DNA from: Candidatus Crickella equi
GTDB lineage: Bacteria > Bacillota > Clostridia > Peptostreptococcales > Anaerovoracaceae
Direction of reading: 5' to 3'
Length of the DNA stretch: 64,000 nucleotides
Assembly: GCA_018064755.1 (NCBI GenBank)
Contig: JAGHUP010000002.1
Span: forward strand, 1-64,000
The position numbers and the translations under genes are program-made. The notes under the pieces were generated by a model. The model was given only the letters and a program-made list of their open reading frames with translations, did not search any database and was not told the DNA's origin. This document shows, piece by piece, positions 18,156-27,879 of this stretch (positions are counted from its first letter, which is position 1; each line of letters starts with the position of its first letter).

Positions 18156-19647
18156 TTAACTTACCCCACCTTTGTCTCTTATATCTGTATACACCGAACG
18201 CAGCTCCAGCTGCCGCAAGCGCTCCATTTATTCCAAACAGAGCGAACGCCATGCTGTTAATATCTTTCTTTACCTTGAGCTGTTCAGCATCATTATCCAT
18301 TTCTTCCTGATGCGTATTCATCGAAGCCTCATCTGCATCGGCCTGTCTGTTCAATGCCAATTTGAGCCTCTGTGACGCTGCATCAGATAATATGAATGAG
18401 TTGGATTTGGCATCGATTTTAACTAATTCCTTCTTGGTATTGGCGCCCTTATCCTTGTCAGGATTGCCCTTACCACCGGTTCCACTACCTTCACCGTTGC
18501 CTTCGCCACCGCCCTGCTGGTCGCCGACCGTGACTGTGAATTCCTTGACTGCACCATTACTCTTAGCATAGACCTTGGCCGTTCCGTCCTTGTTAAACTG
18601 CAGATTGCCGTTGCTGTCTACACTAACGATGCTCTCATCACTCGTTGACCATGTGATACTCTTTTCTATCTTCTTCTCGAGCGCTGCATCAGCCGCCGCA
18701 GCTGACACCTTGAGTTGGTGGCTGCTTCCGACTTTGGCATTGATGTTGGTCTCCTTGGATGTCAGCTTTGGAGTACCCGAAAACATAATGTATATCGTGT
18801 GAACCTGCTTGGCCGAATTGAAGGTCCTCTTCTCATCCGGCTTTGCCTGACCAAAATTCAATCTGAATCGGTTGGAAGTTCCGAGATTGTCCGTACCGCT
18901 TGCGTTCGACGTTCCTATCTCGTACCAGGTCCAATTCTCCTCGAGAGCCATCATAGCCGGCACCCTCTTCGCATTCTTCCAGGCTTTATCTTTGTTGATT
19001 ACAACCTTTCTGCCATTAGTGCTTGAAGCTCCGGTTGGTGCCATATCCAGATCCAGTCCTGATACTTCAACCTCTATATCCTGACCATCTTCATCCTGAT
19101 TGTCCTGGTCATCCTGCTTCGGTTGTTCCTCTTGCTTGCCGGAGTCATCCTTCTTTTCGTCGCTCTTGTCGTCGCTCTTGTCGTCCTTATCCTTCTCATC
19201 AGCATACTCAAAACAAGCTGCCAGATTCTTGAAGTAATAACGCTTGGTTCCCAGTAACTGCTGCCATGTGAAGCTGGTGAAAGCTCCATTGCCCGAGTCT
19301 GCTGTCCAGAAGTCCATCTGTGCAATCGAACTCTGATCTATACCGGCTGCATCGATGATGTCCGTAAGCTGAACTCCGATAGATGAATCAATTGCTACTC
19401 TCTTGCCTCCGTCCCAGTAAGTATAGTCACGCTTGATGGTGCCCATATTGTACAGATCCGAAGCCTTGAAAACCTTCTTCTCAACGTAATCTGAGGTTGG
19501 CCAACCGAAATATCCTATCTTGATTGTCAGTTTGTCCACAGCATTGGCATTAACACTCTGTATGCCCACACTGAAGGTCAGAACCAGACTAAGAATAATT
19601 ATTAATATTTTCTTCAAACTGCCTTTAATTCGCATTCGTCCCTTCAC
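18130..19647 (-). CDS. membrane-anchored surface protein with Ig-like (BIG2-type) domain, charged linkers and C-terminal TM helix
   Basis: Signal peptide ILIIILSLVLTFSVGIQSVNA; Ig-like SWSTSDESIVSVDSNGNLQFNKDGTAKVYAKS; C-terminal AFALFGINGALAAAGAAFGVYRYKRQRW. Confidence 0.75.
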   Translation of the reverse strand: MKGRMRIKGSLKKILIIILSLVLTFSVGIQSVNANAVDKLTIKIGYFGWPTSDYVEKKVFKASDLYNMGTIKRDYTYWDGGKRVAIDSSIGVQLTDIIDAAGIDQSSIAQMDFWTADSGNGAFTSFTWQQLLGTKRYYFKNLAACFEYADEKDKDDKSDDKSDEKKDDSGKQEEQPKQDDQDNQDEDGQDIEVEVSGLDLDMAPTGASSTNGRKVVINKDKAWKNAKRVPAMMALEENWTWYEIGTSNASGTDNLGTSNRFRLNFGQAKPDEKRTFNSAKQVHTIYIMFSGTPKLTSKETNINAKVGSSHQLKVSAAAADAALEKKIEKSITWSTSDESIVSVDSNGNLQFNKDGTAKVYAKSNGAVKEFTVTVGDQQGGGEGNGEGSGTGGKGNPDKDKGANTKKELVKIDAKSNSFILSDAASQRLKLALNRQADADEASMNTHQEEMDNDAEQLKVKKDINSMAFALFGINGALAAAGAAFGVYRYKRQRWGKLNGNNNEHI

Positions 19648-19651
19648 TATT

Positions 19652-20743
19652 CTATCTTCCTGCTGAATTCTTCAGGAATTTGTCTACCTCATTGTCTGAT
19701 AAATCATAGTGCCAGAAGAGCTTGTAGTATTCCTTGGCATCCTTATAAATATCTCCATCATAGAGATCTGGATATACAACGCTCATTAGCCAGCGTGCAC
19801 CCAGTACCTGGTTTACGCATGGAGGGGCTGACATCCAGCTATATGGATCACACGGAATCTCATAGTACTTTCCTTCCTTAACGGCACGGAGTTCGCACCA
19901 CTGTGAGTCCTTGTTGCTCATAGTATCGAAAGGTCCACCCTGTGCAACAATAATCACATCAGGATCGACATTGTATACCTGCTCGAAATCGAGCGGATTT
20001 CCGCCGTCTCTTCCGTTAACCTCTTCATCATCGACCTGAACAGCGTTCTTCGCACCAATGAATGGGATAACAGCAGCCTGCACGCTTCCCTCGATATTAC
20101 AATTCAAACCTGTTGAGCTGACTCCAAAGAGAATTGATTTAACATCCTTGTTGCTCAGCTTTCCTTTGATTTTCTCGGCTCTTGCTATAGTCTCCTCGCA
20201 GTACTTTGCGAGTTCCTCTGCTTCTTTCTCCTTGCCCAGGATTTTGCCGAGCTTTCTGTACGCTTCAGGATATGTCTCCAAGCTTGCCTCGACATAAATA
20301 GTCGCTATGCCTGTCTCTTTCTGGATGGTATCCATATCCTCGTTACCCTCTTCCTGAATCTCACCGACGTCTATGATAATCTCAGTATCCGTCTGCATGA
20401 GATTCTCGAGGTTCAGGCTCATCTTCTTACCATAGAACTGTCCGAGTGTAGGCAGATCAATATAGTAATCCGGGAAATATTTTGCCTTGGCCATTGATGG
20501 CGCCTCTGCAAGGCCAACCATCATCTCCGGTGCCAAAGTTACAAGTATCATCTGTGCGTTAGGTCCCGAAGCCACAATCTTGCTGATGTCCTTGCGGAGT
20601 TCAACCTCTCTGCCGTAATCATCAGTATATGTGTATGTCTCAACCCCTTCAGGATAAGTTACATCACTGCCGCTGCATCCCGTCAAACTCATTGAGGTGA
20701 CAATCATCACCAGTATTAATAACAGCGAGTATAATCTCTTCAT
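19652..20743 (-). CDS. iron-chelate/cobalamin-type ABC transporter substrate-binding lipoprotein
   Basis: Lipobox MSLTGCSG; DDYGREVEL; FepB/BtuF-like architecture; next to FecC-like permease and ATPase. Confidence 0.87.
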   Translation of the reverse strand: MKRLYSLLLILVMIVTSMSLTGCSGSDVTYPEGVETYTYTDDYGREVELRKDISKIVASGPNAQMILVTLAPEMMVGLAEAPSMAKAKYFPDYYIDLPTLGQFYGKKMSLNLENLMQTDTEIIIDVGEIQEEGNEDMDTIQKETGIATIYVEASLETYPEAYRKLGKILGKEKEAEELAKYCEETIARAEKIKGKLSNKDVKSILFGVSSTGLNCNIEGSVQAAVIPFIGAKNAVQVDDEEVNGRDGGNPLDFEQVYNVDPDVIIVAQGGPFDTMSNKDSQWCELRAVKEGKYYEIPCDPYSWMSAPPCVNQVLGARWLMSVVYPDLYDGDIYKDAKEYYKLFWHYDLSDNEVDKFLKNSAGR

Positions 20744-21514
20744 TTACATATCCTTTAATTCGAAGAACCTCACCTTGTGATCTTCGCTCTCTATCATCTC
20801 AACGTCGATATTGTACATATCGCGTATCAGCTGCTCATCCATTACAGCTTCAGGCTTGCCCTCTCTATGAACCACTCCGTCCTTGATACAGATAATCCTG
20901 TCTGCAAATACATAGGTCTGCTCGGGATTGTGAGTGCTCTGAATAATGGTGTATCCCTCCGATACCAGCTGTCTCAACTGTTTCTGCACTCTCATCTGAT
21001 TGCCATAGTCAAGGCTCGATGTCGGCTCGTCCATTACGAGTATCTTGGCACCCTGCGCAAGTGCTCTTGCAATCAACACCATCTGCTGCTCACCACCAGA
21101 TATCTTTGTATAATCGCGATTCGAGAGGTGCTCGATTCCCATTTTGGTGAGAGCCTCTGTCGCAACGCGGCGCTCATCGGCACCCGGACTTCCAACTCCA
21201 TTCAACTGAGAAGTGGTACCCATCAGAACCATATCCATTACGTTGTAGGCAAAAGCAGGCTTGGTTGCCTGCGGTATATATGCGACATGCATCGCTTTCT
21301 CGCGCGGCTTCATAGTTGACATATCGATGCCATCAATTTCGATATTGCCGCTATATCCTTTGAGGAGTCCGAGCATGCACTTGAAGAGTGTGCTCTTGCC
21401 GGCTCCGTTGTGTCCGAGGATGCAAAGCAACTCACCGGGATGGGCATCGAAGGAGATTCCTTTGAGAACCTCATGATTGCCATACGAGAATTTAAGATTC
21501 TTAACACTTATCAT
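20744..21514 (-). CDS. ABC transporter ATP-binding protein (FecE type)
   Basis: GHNGAGKST, ISGGEQQMVLIARAL, LVMDEPTSSLD. Confidence 0.92.
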   Translation of the reverse strand: MISVKNLKFSYGNHEVLKGISFDAHPGELLCILGHNGAGKSTLFKCMLGLLKGYSGNIEIDGIDMSTMKPREKAMHVAYIPQATKPAFAYNVMDMVLMGTTSQLNGVGSPGADERRVATEALTKMGIEHLSNRDYTKISGGEQQMVLIARALAQGAKILVMDEPTSSLDYGNQMRVQKQLRQLVSEGYTIIQSTHNPEQTYVFADRIICIKDGVVHREGKPEAVMDEQLIRDMYNIDVEMIESEDHKVRFFELKDM

Positions 21515-22521
21515 GCGGACTCGCCTCCCTTCGTTATCAGATATATGAAGAAAGGTGCTCCGATAATTGCTGTCAGAATTCCGATTGGAATCTCAACAGC
21601 GAATAGATTTCTTGAAATATTGTCTACCATCAGCAGGAAGAATGCTCCTGTAAAGATTGATGCAGGCAGTAAATATCTATAGTTGTTGCCGACTATTTTC
21701 CTGCAGAAATGCGGCACAACAAGTCCTACCCAGCCAATCATTCCGCTGACAGATACTGCCGCTGCTGTAACCAGAGTCGCACATACCAGTGATACCAGTC
21801 TTACTCTGGATACGTGTATTCCCATTGTTGTTGCTTCCTGCTCACCAACTGTGAGAACGTTGATTTTCCATCTCAGTAGCACAAGAGGGATAATTCCTAT
21901 GAGAATAACAACGCCTGAGAATAGGACATCATTCATAGTGATTCCGGTCAGGCTTCCCATCAGCCAATAAGTAATTTCAGGAAGCTCATTGGTCTGATCC
22001 GCTACAAGCTTGATGAAACTCGTTCCTGCCTGCGCTAGAGCACTGACCATAAGGCCTGCCAGAACAAGGCCAACTGTCTTGTTGCCTCTTGTTCTGTTGC
22101 CGATGATGTATACCAGCCAGATAGTTGCCAGGCTGAAGATGAATGCCATAACGGTTATCATCCAGTCACCCATTCCCATAATGATTGCAAAAGCTGCTCC
22201 CAGCGCTGCTCCACTGGATGCGCCAAGGAAATCAGGTGCAGCCATAGGGTTCTCAAACACTCCCTGATATACACAGCCAGCTGTTGAAAGGGCTGTTCCA
22301 ACGAGACATGCAACCAGGATTCTTGGAAGTCTTACTGTCAGGAAGATATGTTCCTGCTGACTTGTCCAAAAAGGCTTAATGTCTGTGAACTGACTGATAA
22401 TAATTCCACCAAGTTCCTTAACTGTAATGTCAAACTGTCCCAGGAAGAAGGATACAATAACACCGGCAACCACCATGATTGCCATAACTATTACCGTTAC
22501 TCTCTTCTTCGCGTCAGTCAC
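21511..22521 (-). CDS. FecCD-family ABC transporter permease
   Basis: RLPRILVACLVGTALSTAGCVYQGVFENPMAAPDFLGASSGAALGAA; GWVGLVVPHFCRKIVG. Confidence 0.92.
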   Translation of the reverse strand: MTDAKKRVTVIVMAIMVVAGVIVSFFLGQFDITVKELGGIIISQFTDIKPFWTSQQEHIFLTVRLPRILVACLVGTALSTAGCVYQGVFENPMAAPDFLGASSGAALGAAFAIIMGMGDWMITVMAFIFSLATIWLVYIIGNRTRGNKTVGLVLAGLMVSALAQAGTSFIKLVADQTNELPEITYWLMGSLTGITMNDVLFSGVVILIGIIPLVLLRWKINVLTVGEQEATTMGIHVSRVRLVSLVCATLVTAAAVSVSGMIGWVGLVVPHFCRKIVGNNYRYLLPASIFTGAFFLLMVDNISRNLFAVEIPIGILTAIIGAPFFIYLITKGGESA

Positions 22522-22524
22522 TTG

Positions 22525-24135
22525 TTAATCCTGCTCCTTCTTATCAAAATATCTATACAGAACTTTGGTGAATGGCGGGATATTGGTTTCTCTCGCCGCT
22601 TCCCATCTCTGTACTTCGTAATCCTTCTCTGCCGCGATGCATTCATTAGCCTGAATTATCAGGTCCTCACCGCTAGTCTTAATTCCTGTTCTTGCCGTGA
22701 ACATCTGAGCCAGCTTCTCGAAGGTCTCGTCATCGTCCAGAAGTGCGAACGATGTGAAGATGCAGAATCCCAGATTTTCAAGCACGAATATCTGTGCATA
22801 CAGGAGGTCGATTGCAGTCATTCCCCTAAGTCTTGGATATCTGCTATCGATCATAATGTCGAAGAGCTTCTCATCCTGAATTGCCCTTCTGTCCATCAGC
22901 GCCTCAATACCGGTATCAGCATAGAGCTTTCCAATGCCATAGGTTCTTGATGCAATAATTCGACCAATCGCCGTGCCGCGCTCGATCTCATCCAGCCACT
23001 CGAGAAGATGTGCCTCGCCATGCTCAATACCATTCGCTTCAGCGAAAGCTTTGGCTGCCGTAACATATTCAACACTCACAAGACTCATCTCGGTTGCTCT
23101 AATCTGAATCTCTCTCGACATCTCATAGTCCTCGATGTCAAAGCAGTTCTTCACCGCTGCCTCGACCTCGACTTGCGACGGGCTTTCGTATCTCTTACCA
23201 TCGCTGCTCGAATGTCTGTTAAGACAACCAATTACACACATTGGCGCACAAGTCTTATTGTTCTTTCTATTGTCACAGTCATCGCAGTGCTGCTCCGGCT
23301 GTTTATCCGTGAATTTATCGGATTCAAGAGACTTCTTGCGGTCCATCTCAGAAAGCTCCTTGAGACTGGCTTTGCTCTTCAGAATCTTCATAATTGTGAT
23401 GGATCCGTATGTTGGTAGCGCTCCACCGCAAACCTCATCGTTAATAATCTTCTGTGTGAGTTCCTTTCCAATTGTCCAGAACTCGTCAGGATTCTTGTTA
23501 TCTCTACCAAAATAATCCTTGCTGTCGATAACAAGTGCTCTAAGATTCTTAGCACCGAATACATCCCCGAATCCGCTTCTCGGGCTATGGTATTCAGGAA
23601 TTCCATGCGGGTATGTCAGGAACATCGAAGAAAGTGACATTCTCATATCTCCGCATTTACCTGTTCCTACAATACCGATATCATCGTTGTAGCAAGCCTT
23701 GAGTCCATGAACGATATCCTTGACGCTTGCTCCATTAAGTTCCGGCTTAACTGTGAACTCTACGCCCTGACTGTCTATACGAATAACGCTGCCCTTCTCT
23801 TCAGCAATACCGGTAATTACAATTGCCGCAATTCCGAGGCTGCCGATTTTCTGTGGAAGGTTTCCTGTTGTATTGCATATCTGAATGCCTTTACCTCTGT
23901 CCTCAGCTGTAGCAACGAACATACGAACAGCGCTCGGCGCCTTGTTGCCTGCAAAGAATCCCGGAGCAATGATTATTGCATTATCCGCGTCATATCTTCC
24001 GGCATTATCCGGAACATATTTCCTGAGCAAATCAAGCACCAAGCCTCTGCCATACACATGAGATTCGTCATATGAGTATGGGATTTCTTCACAAGTCTTA
24101 TTTGAAAGATTAATTATCAGTATTCTTTCAGACAT
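22525..24135 (-). CDS. aldehyde ferredoxin oxidoreductase (AOR) family protein, divergent
   Basis: GRGLVLDLLRKYVPDN, SPRSGFGDVFGAKNLRALVIDS, Cys cluster CDDCDNRKNNKTCAPMCVIGC, LENLGFCIFT. Confidence 0.82.
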   Translation of the reverse strand: MSERILIINLSNKTCEEIPYSYDESHVYGRGLVLDLLRKYVPDNAGRYDADNAIIIAPGFFAGNKAPSAVRMFVATAEDRGKGIQICNTTGNLPQKIGSLGIAAIVITGIAEEKGSVIRIDSQGVEFTVKPELNGASVKDIVHGLKACYNDDIGIVGTGKCGDMRMSLSSMFLTYPHGIPEYHSPRSGFGDVFGAKNLRALVIDSKDYFGRDNKNPDEFWTIGKELTQKIINDEVCGGALPTYGSITIMKILKSKASLKELSEMDRKKSLESDKFTDKQPEQHCDDCDNRKNNKTCAPMCVIGCLNRHSSSDGKRYESPSQVEVEAAVKNCFDIEDYEMSREIQIRATEMSLVSVEYVTAAKAFAEANGIEHGEAHLLEWLDEIERGTAIGRIIASRTYGIGKLYADTGIEALMDRRAIQDEKLFDIMIDSRYPRLRGMTAIDLLYAQIFVLENLGFCIFTSFALLDDDETFEKLAQMFTARTGIKTSGEDLIIQANECIAAEKDYEVQRWEAARETNIPPFTKVLYRYFDKKEQD

Positions 24136-24183
24136 TTTCAGTGATTTTTCAGTAGTTTTTCGCCGTTAATTAAATAATAAAAA

Positions 24184-24235
24184 AATGGCACTGTTTTCAA
24201 GACGTACGCATAACACGCCATTTCACAGTACCATT
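24184..24235. promoter_or_regulatory. inverted repeat in the leader upstream of the AOR-family gene
   Basis: AATGGCACTGT ... ACAGTACCATT (one mismatch/wobble). Confidence 0.4.
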
Positions 24236-24311
24236 CTATTGTTACGTTATTTATTTGTCTAATTGATGCTGTATATTTGACCTATTGGCACTATAGAACA
24301 AATCTATAACT

Positions 24312-25646
24312 TTACTTTCTTCTATTGAAGCAGATTATAGCAACCGCATCGGCAATAACACATACAATCCACGAAGCAGATTCTGCAATCGGCAGTATAG
24401 TCGCACCTATACTGAGATATCCAAGATATGCAATCGCAACTCTACATGCCAGACTGCCAATCGAAGCAAATGCTGTTATTGCAGTATGTTTAGCACCATT
24501 AAGAAATCCATTGAGTGCGAACTGCAATCCGAAAATCCAGTAGAAAGGCATGCATACTTTAATGTATTTGTAGCCATATAAAGCTGCCTCGCTACCAAGT
24601 CCGAAAAGCCCCATAAGAGAATATCCACACAGCCATAATACTATGCCCATTACAATGCTGATTGAAATAGACATGGCAATCGAAATCTCAAGTGTTTTTC
24701 TGACACGTTCATCCTTGGCCGCGCCCATATTCTGTCCGGTGAAAACTGCCGTTGCCTGGCCAAGACACATTAGCGGTATTACCAGAATTGCATCGACCTT
24801 GAACGCAACTGTAACACCAATTACAACGCTTGCTCCAAGCAGATTGGTAACATTTTGAAGCAGAACATTTCCGCCTGATGTTGCCAGCGACTGAATGATC
24901 TGAGGAGCTCCCAGTCTGACACATTCGCCGAGCATCGAGTGCGTTGTGTGCTCCGGATCAAGTGTGTATGTTCTACGTCTCTGTTCTAATTTGATATACA
25001 GATATACCGCAGATAAAATCTGTGCTGTAACCGTTGCGACTGCCGCACCTACAATGCCCCATCTGAATACAATGACGAATAGCAGGTCAAGTCCTATATT
25101 CACGCAGCTCGAGACGGCGATTCCGCCGAGTGGTCTCTTGCTGTCTCCCATTCCCCTAAGAGCGCCGGATTGCAATGCATACAACGAAGTAAACGGAACT
25201 CCAATAAAGACTATTCTAAGATAGGTCGTCGCCCCTGCCATAAGGCTGTCAGGCGTATTGATCAGCGATAGTATCCATGGTGCGCCAATGAAAGCAAGCG
25301 CTGTTATTGCAAGTGACATAACAGCAATAATCCTGTACATGTCATCAATCAGCTTATCAAGTTCGTTGTACCTCTTGGCACCGAACAGATGAGATATGCA
25401 TATGGAACAACCACCTGCAATGGCAATCTGGACAAGCGTGCACAAATCAATAATCGGGCCAACCGTGTTTACCGAGCCAATCGCCTCTTCATTGACTGCA
25501 TTTCCCAGAATAAGTCCATCTGCTATTACATAGGATTGCATCAGGCAGCTTGCCGCCATCAGCGGAAGCGCAAACATAACAAAAGCGGGAAGAATCTTCC
25601 CGTCTGTTATGCTGTATTTCTTATTCCTAATATCTTTTTTGTCCAT
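24312..25646 (-). CDS. MATE family efflux transporter
   Basis: 12-TM ORF; FALPLMAASCLMQSYVIADGLILG...GALRGMGDSKRPL. Confidence 0.9.
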   Translation of the reverse strand: MDKKDIRNKKYSITDGKILPAFVMFALPLMAASCLMQSYVIADGLILGNAVNEEAIGSVNTVGPIIDLCTLVQIAIAGGCSICISHLFGAKRYNELDKLIDDMYRIIAVMSLAITALAFIGAPWILSLINTPDSLMAGATTYLRIVFIGVPFTSLYALQSGALRGMGDSKRPLGGIAVSSCVNIGLDLLFVIVFRWGIVGAAVATVTAQILSAVYLYIKLEQRRRTYTLDPEHTTHSMLGECVRLGAPQIIQSLATSGGNVLLQNVTNLLGASVVIGVTVAFKVDAILVIPLMCLGQATAVFTGQNMGAAKDERVRKTLEISIAMSISISIVMGIVLWLCGYSLMGLFGLGSEAALYGYKYIKVCMPFYWIFGLQFALNGFLNGAKHTAITAFASIGSLACRVAIAYLGYLSIGATILPIAESASWIVCVIADAVAIICFNRRK

Positions 25647-26615
25647 CTATTGCATTGGGCAAGCCTTGGATTCTTCCCCGCTATCTCTGCGCTCGGCACG
25701 AACAAGTACCATTTCAGCAGTGATACTGATAGCTATTTCTTCAGGTGTTACAGCCTTAATGTTTAATCCAATCGGTGTATGAACGCCGGAAATTGTCTCT
25801 TCATCAATACCGGCCGCACGAAGTCTCTCATTAACAGATGCTGTCTTCTTGGCCGATCCGATAACTCCAACATAAGCAGTCTCGGTTCTCAGAACCTGCT
25901 CCTCTACATCAAAATCATGCGCGTGACCATTGGTCATAACAACTACATAGTCGTCTTCTGATATGTCTATATAATCATTCAGCTTAGAGTAGTCACCTAC
26001 AATTCTTCTCTCTGCCATAGGGAACCGCTCCTCAGTCACGAACTCCTCGCGGATATCCATAACCCAGATTCGAAATCCTACACTTGCGAGAACAGGCGCA
26101 AGTGCTTTGGCCACATGACCGCCACCGCAAAGCAGTACCCTCTCTCCGATCGCTAGCGACATTGCGAAGATACCATCTCCCTCCGGACGCTCATTCTCAA
26201 GGCTCGGCATCGAACCATCCAGATGAAGAACCAACCAGCCGGCCTGCTTGTCCGCAATTCTTGTTGTAATCTGACGCGCAAGCTCAAGCCATCTGGCATC
26301 CGATGAATCTATATACTGAAAGAGAACCTTGACGTCACCGCCGCATTCCATTCCGATATCTTCATTAACACCTTTGCGCAGTTCATACAGATGTAGCTCC
26401 GATTTCTTCTCAGCTATCAGTTTAATCGCGTACTGTTCAGCCGTCTTCTCAACCGATCCGCCACCAATAGTTCCGCAGAGCTGACCCTCAGGGCAAACCA
26501 GCATCTGAGATCCGTTTCCTCTTGGACTGGATCCTGCCTGCTCAACTATTGTGACCAGCATCAAATCGATATTCTTTTCCATTAAATATGGGATTTTGGA
26601 AAAAACAGTTCTCAT
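25647..26615 (-). CDS. XdhC family protein (Mo hydroxylase maturation type), second paralog
   Basis: EQAGSSPRGNGSQMLV, GTIGGGSVE, LLCGGGHVAKALAPVLASVGF, HTPIGLNIKAVTPEEIAISI. Confidence 0.88.
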   Translation of the reverse strand: MRTVFSKIPYLMEKNIDLMLVTIVEQAGSSPRGNGSQMLVCPEGQLCGTIGGGSVEKTAEQYAIKLIAEKKSELHLYELRKGVNEDIGMECGGDVKVLFQYIDSSDARWLELARQITTRIADKQAGWLVLHLDGSMPSLENERPEGDGIFAMSLAIGERVLLCGGGHVAKALAPVLASVGFRIWVMDIREEFVTEERFPMAERRIVGDYSKLNDYIDISEDDYVVVMTNGHAHDFDVEEQVLRTETAYVGVIGSAKKTASVNERLRAAGIDEETISGVHTPIGLNIKAVTPEEIAISITAEMVLVRAERRDSGEESKACPMQ

Positions 26616-26627
26616 ATATTCTATCTC

Positions 26628-27803
26628 CTATATCATTTCATCTCCAAGAATCTCTCGGAGAGATTTCTCAATTGCATAACTGCGCTCAAGCTGAGCCTGA
26701 AACGCTGCCTCAGCCTCCTGACCATGAATCTTATGACGGCTGTCCGCAAAGCGCTTCTCAATTGTTACGAGCTTGTCCTCCTGAACGCGCTTGTCTACAT
26801 AATATAATATGTCAGCTTCCGTCAGAGGATCGTCGCCGCCGCTTGGTCTTCCATTAACAGACAAGGCCTCGTGATGATTCGCTATCAGAGACGCAAGTTC
26901 TGCATAGCCTTCACTTCTTATATATTTTGCTCCCGCATATGCATGCTTGTAATCAAGTCTTCTTATATCATGCAGAACAGCTGCCTTGTGAAGCAGTTCT
27001 CTGTTGAAATGCATATCGTGTGACTCAAGTCTATCAAGCAGCACATCCTGATAATCGGCCACCGCATTCATATGCTTTATTATATGTGCCGGAACATTAT
27101 TTTGCTCATAGAAATAGCCTATAGCATAGTTATCCAGATGTGAAAGCGGCTTGTATCCAAGTAGCTCTATCTCCAATTTGTCATTTAGAATTGTAATTCC
27201 TGCGTACGGCTGTGGAATTGCAAAGAGACTATCAGGCCCATGGTATTCATAGAGGTCGGCTCTCTCTTCCAGTGGCAATTCCATCAGGAAGCCTCTGAAT
27301 ACACCGGCATGTGCCACCACGATAATATCACCTGCTATTTCGTCTGCGAGCTCTGCCAACGCCTTCCCAAATCTTCGGCCTGCATTTACAAAGTTCTCGC
27401 CGCCGGGTATTTCATAAGTTGAAAACGCCTTTCCTCGAGCCTCGAATTCCTCGGGATACTGTTTCCTGATATCATCGAAGGTCATATTCTCCCAATGACC
27501 GCAACTGATTTCCCTAATATTTTCACAGATACGAATGTCTTCTCCCTTGCGCCCAAACTCTGCAGAAATAATTCCTGCGGTTTCAACGCATCTTGTCAAC
27601 GGGCTTGATACAATTGTCGCTCTGTCGTAACCATTCTCGCGTAACCAGCTGGCAGTTTTGGCAGCCTCCAAGCGACCATAATCTGTCAGCGGATAATCGG
27701 TATCGCTAACGCAGCGTAACGGTCCGTCAGGCTTGGCCAGCTCACCATGGCGTATCAGTATTATTTTTCTTGATTCCTTATTCTTCATGCCATCAATATA
27801 CAC
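26628..27803 (-). CDS. histidine phosphatase (PGM-like) domain fused to HD-domain hydrolase
   Basis: N-terminal IILIRHGELAKP; SSPLTRCVETA; C-terminal LLHKAAVLHDIRRLDYKHAYAGAKYI HD motif. Confidence 0.85.
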   Translation of the reverse strand: MYIDGMKNKESRKIILIRHGELAKPDGPLRCVSDTDYPLTDYGRLEAAKTASWLRENGYDRATIVSSPLTRCVETAGIISAEFGRKGEDIRICENIREISCGHWENMTFDDIRKQYPEEFEARGKAFSTYEIPGGENFVNAGRRFGKALAELADEIAGDIIVVAHAGVFRGFLMELPLEERADLYEYHGPDSLFAIPQPYAGITILNDKLEIELLGYKPLSHLDNYAIGYFYEQNNVPAHIIKHMNAVADYQDVLLDRLESHDMHFNRELLHKAAVLHDIRRLDYKHAYAGAKYIRSEGYAELASLIANHHEALSVNGRPSGGDDPLTEADILYYVDKRVQEDKLVTIEKRFADSRHKIHGQEAEAAFQAQLERSYAIEKSLREILGDEMI

Positions 27804-27879
27804 TGATTCACAAGTTATTGCAAAAGCAAGCTCCTATGGAGTATTATTAGTGTGTATAGATGTGTTTGGAAGGAAAAAT

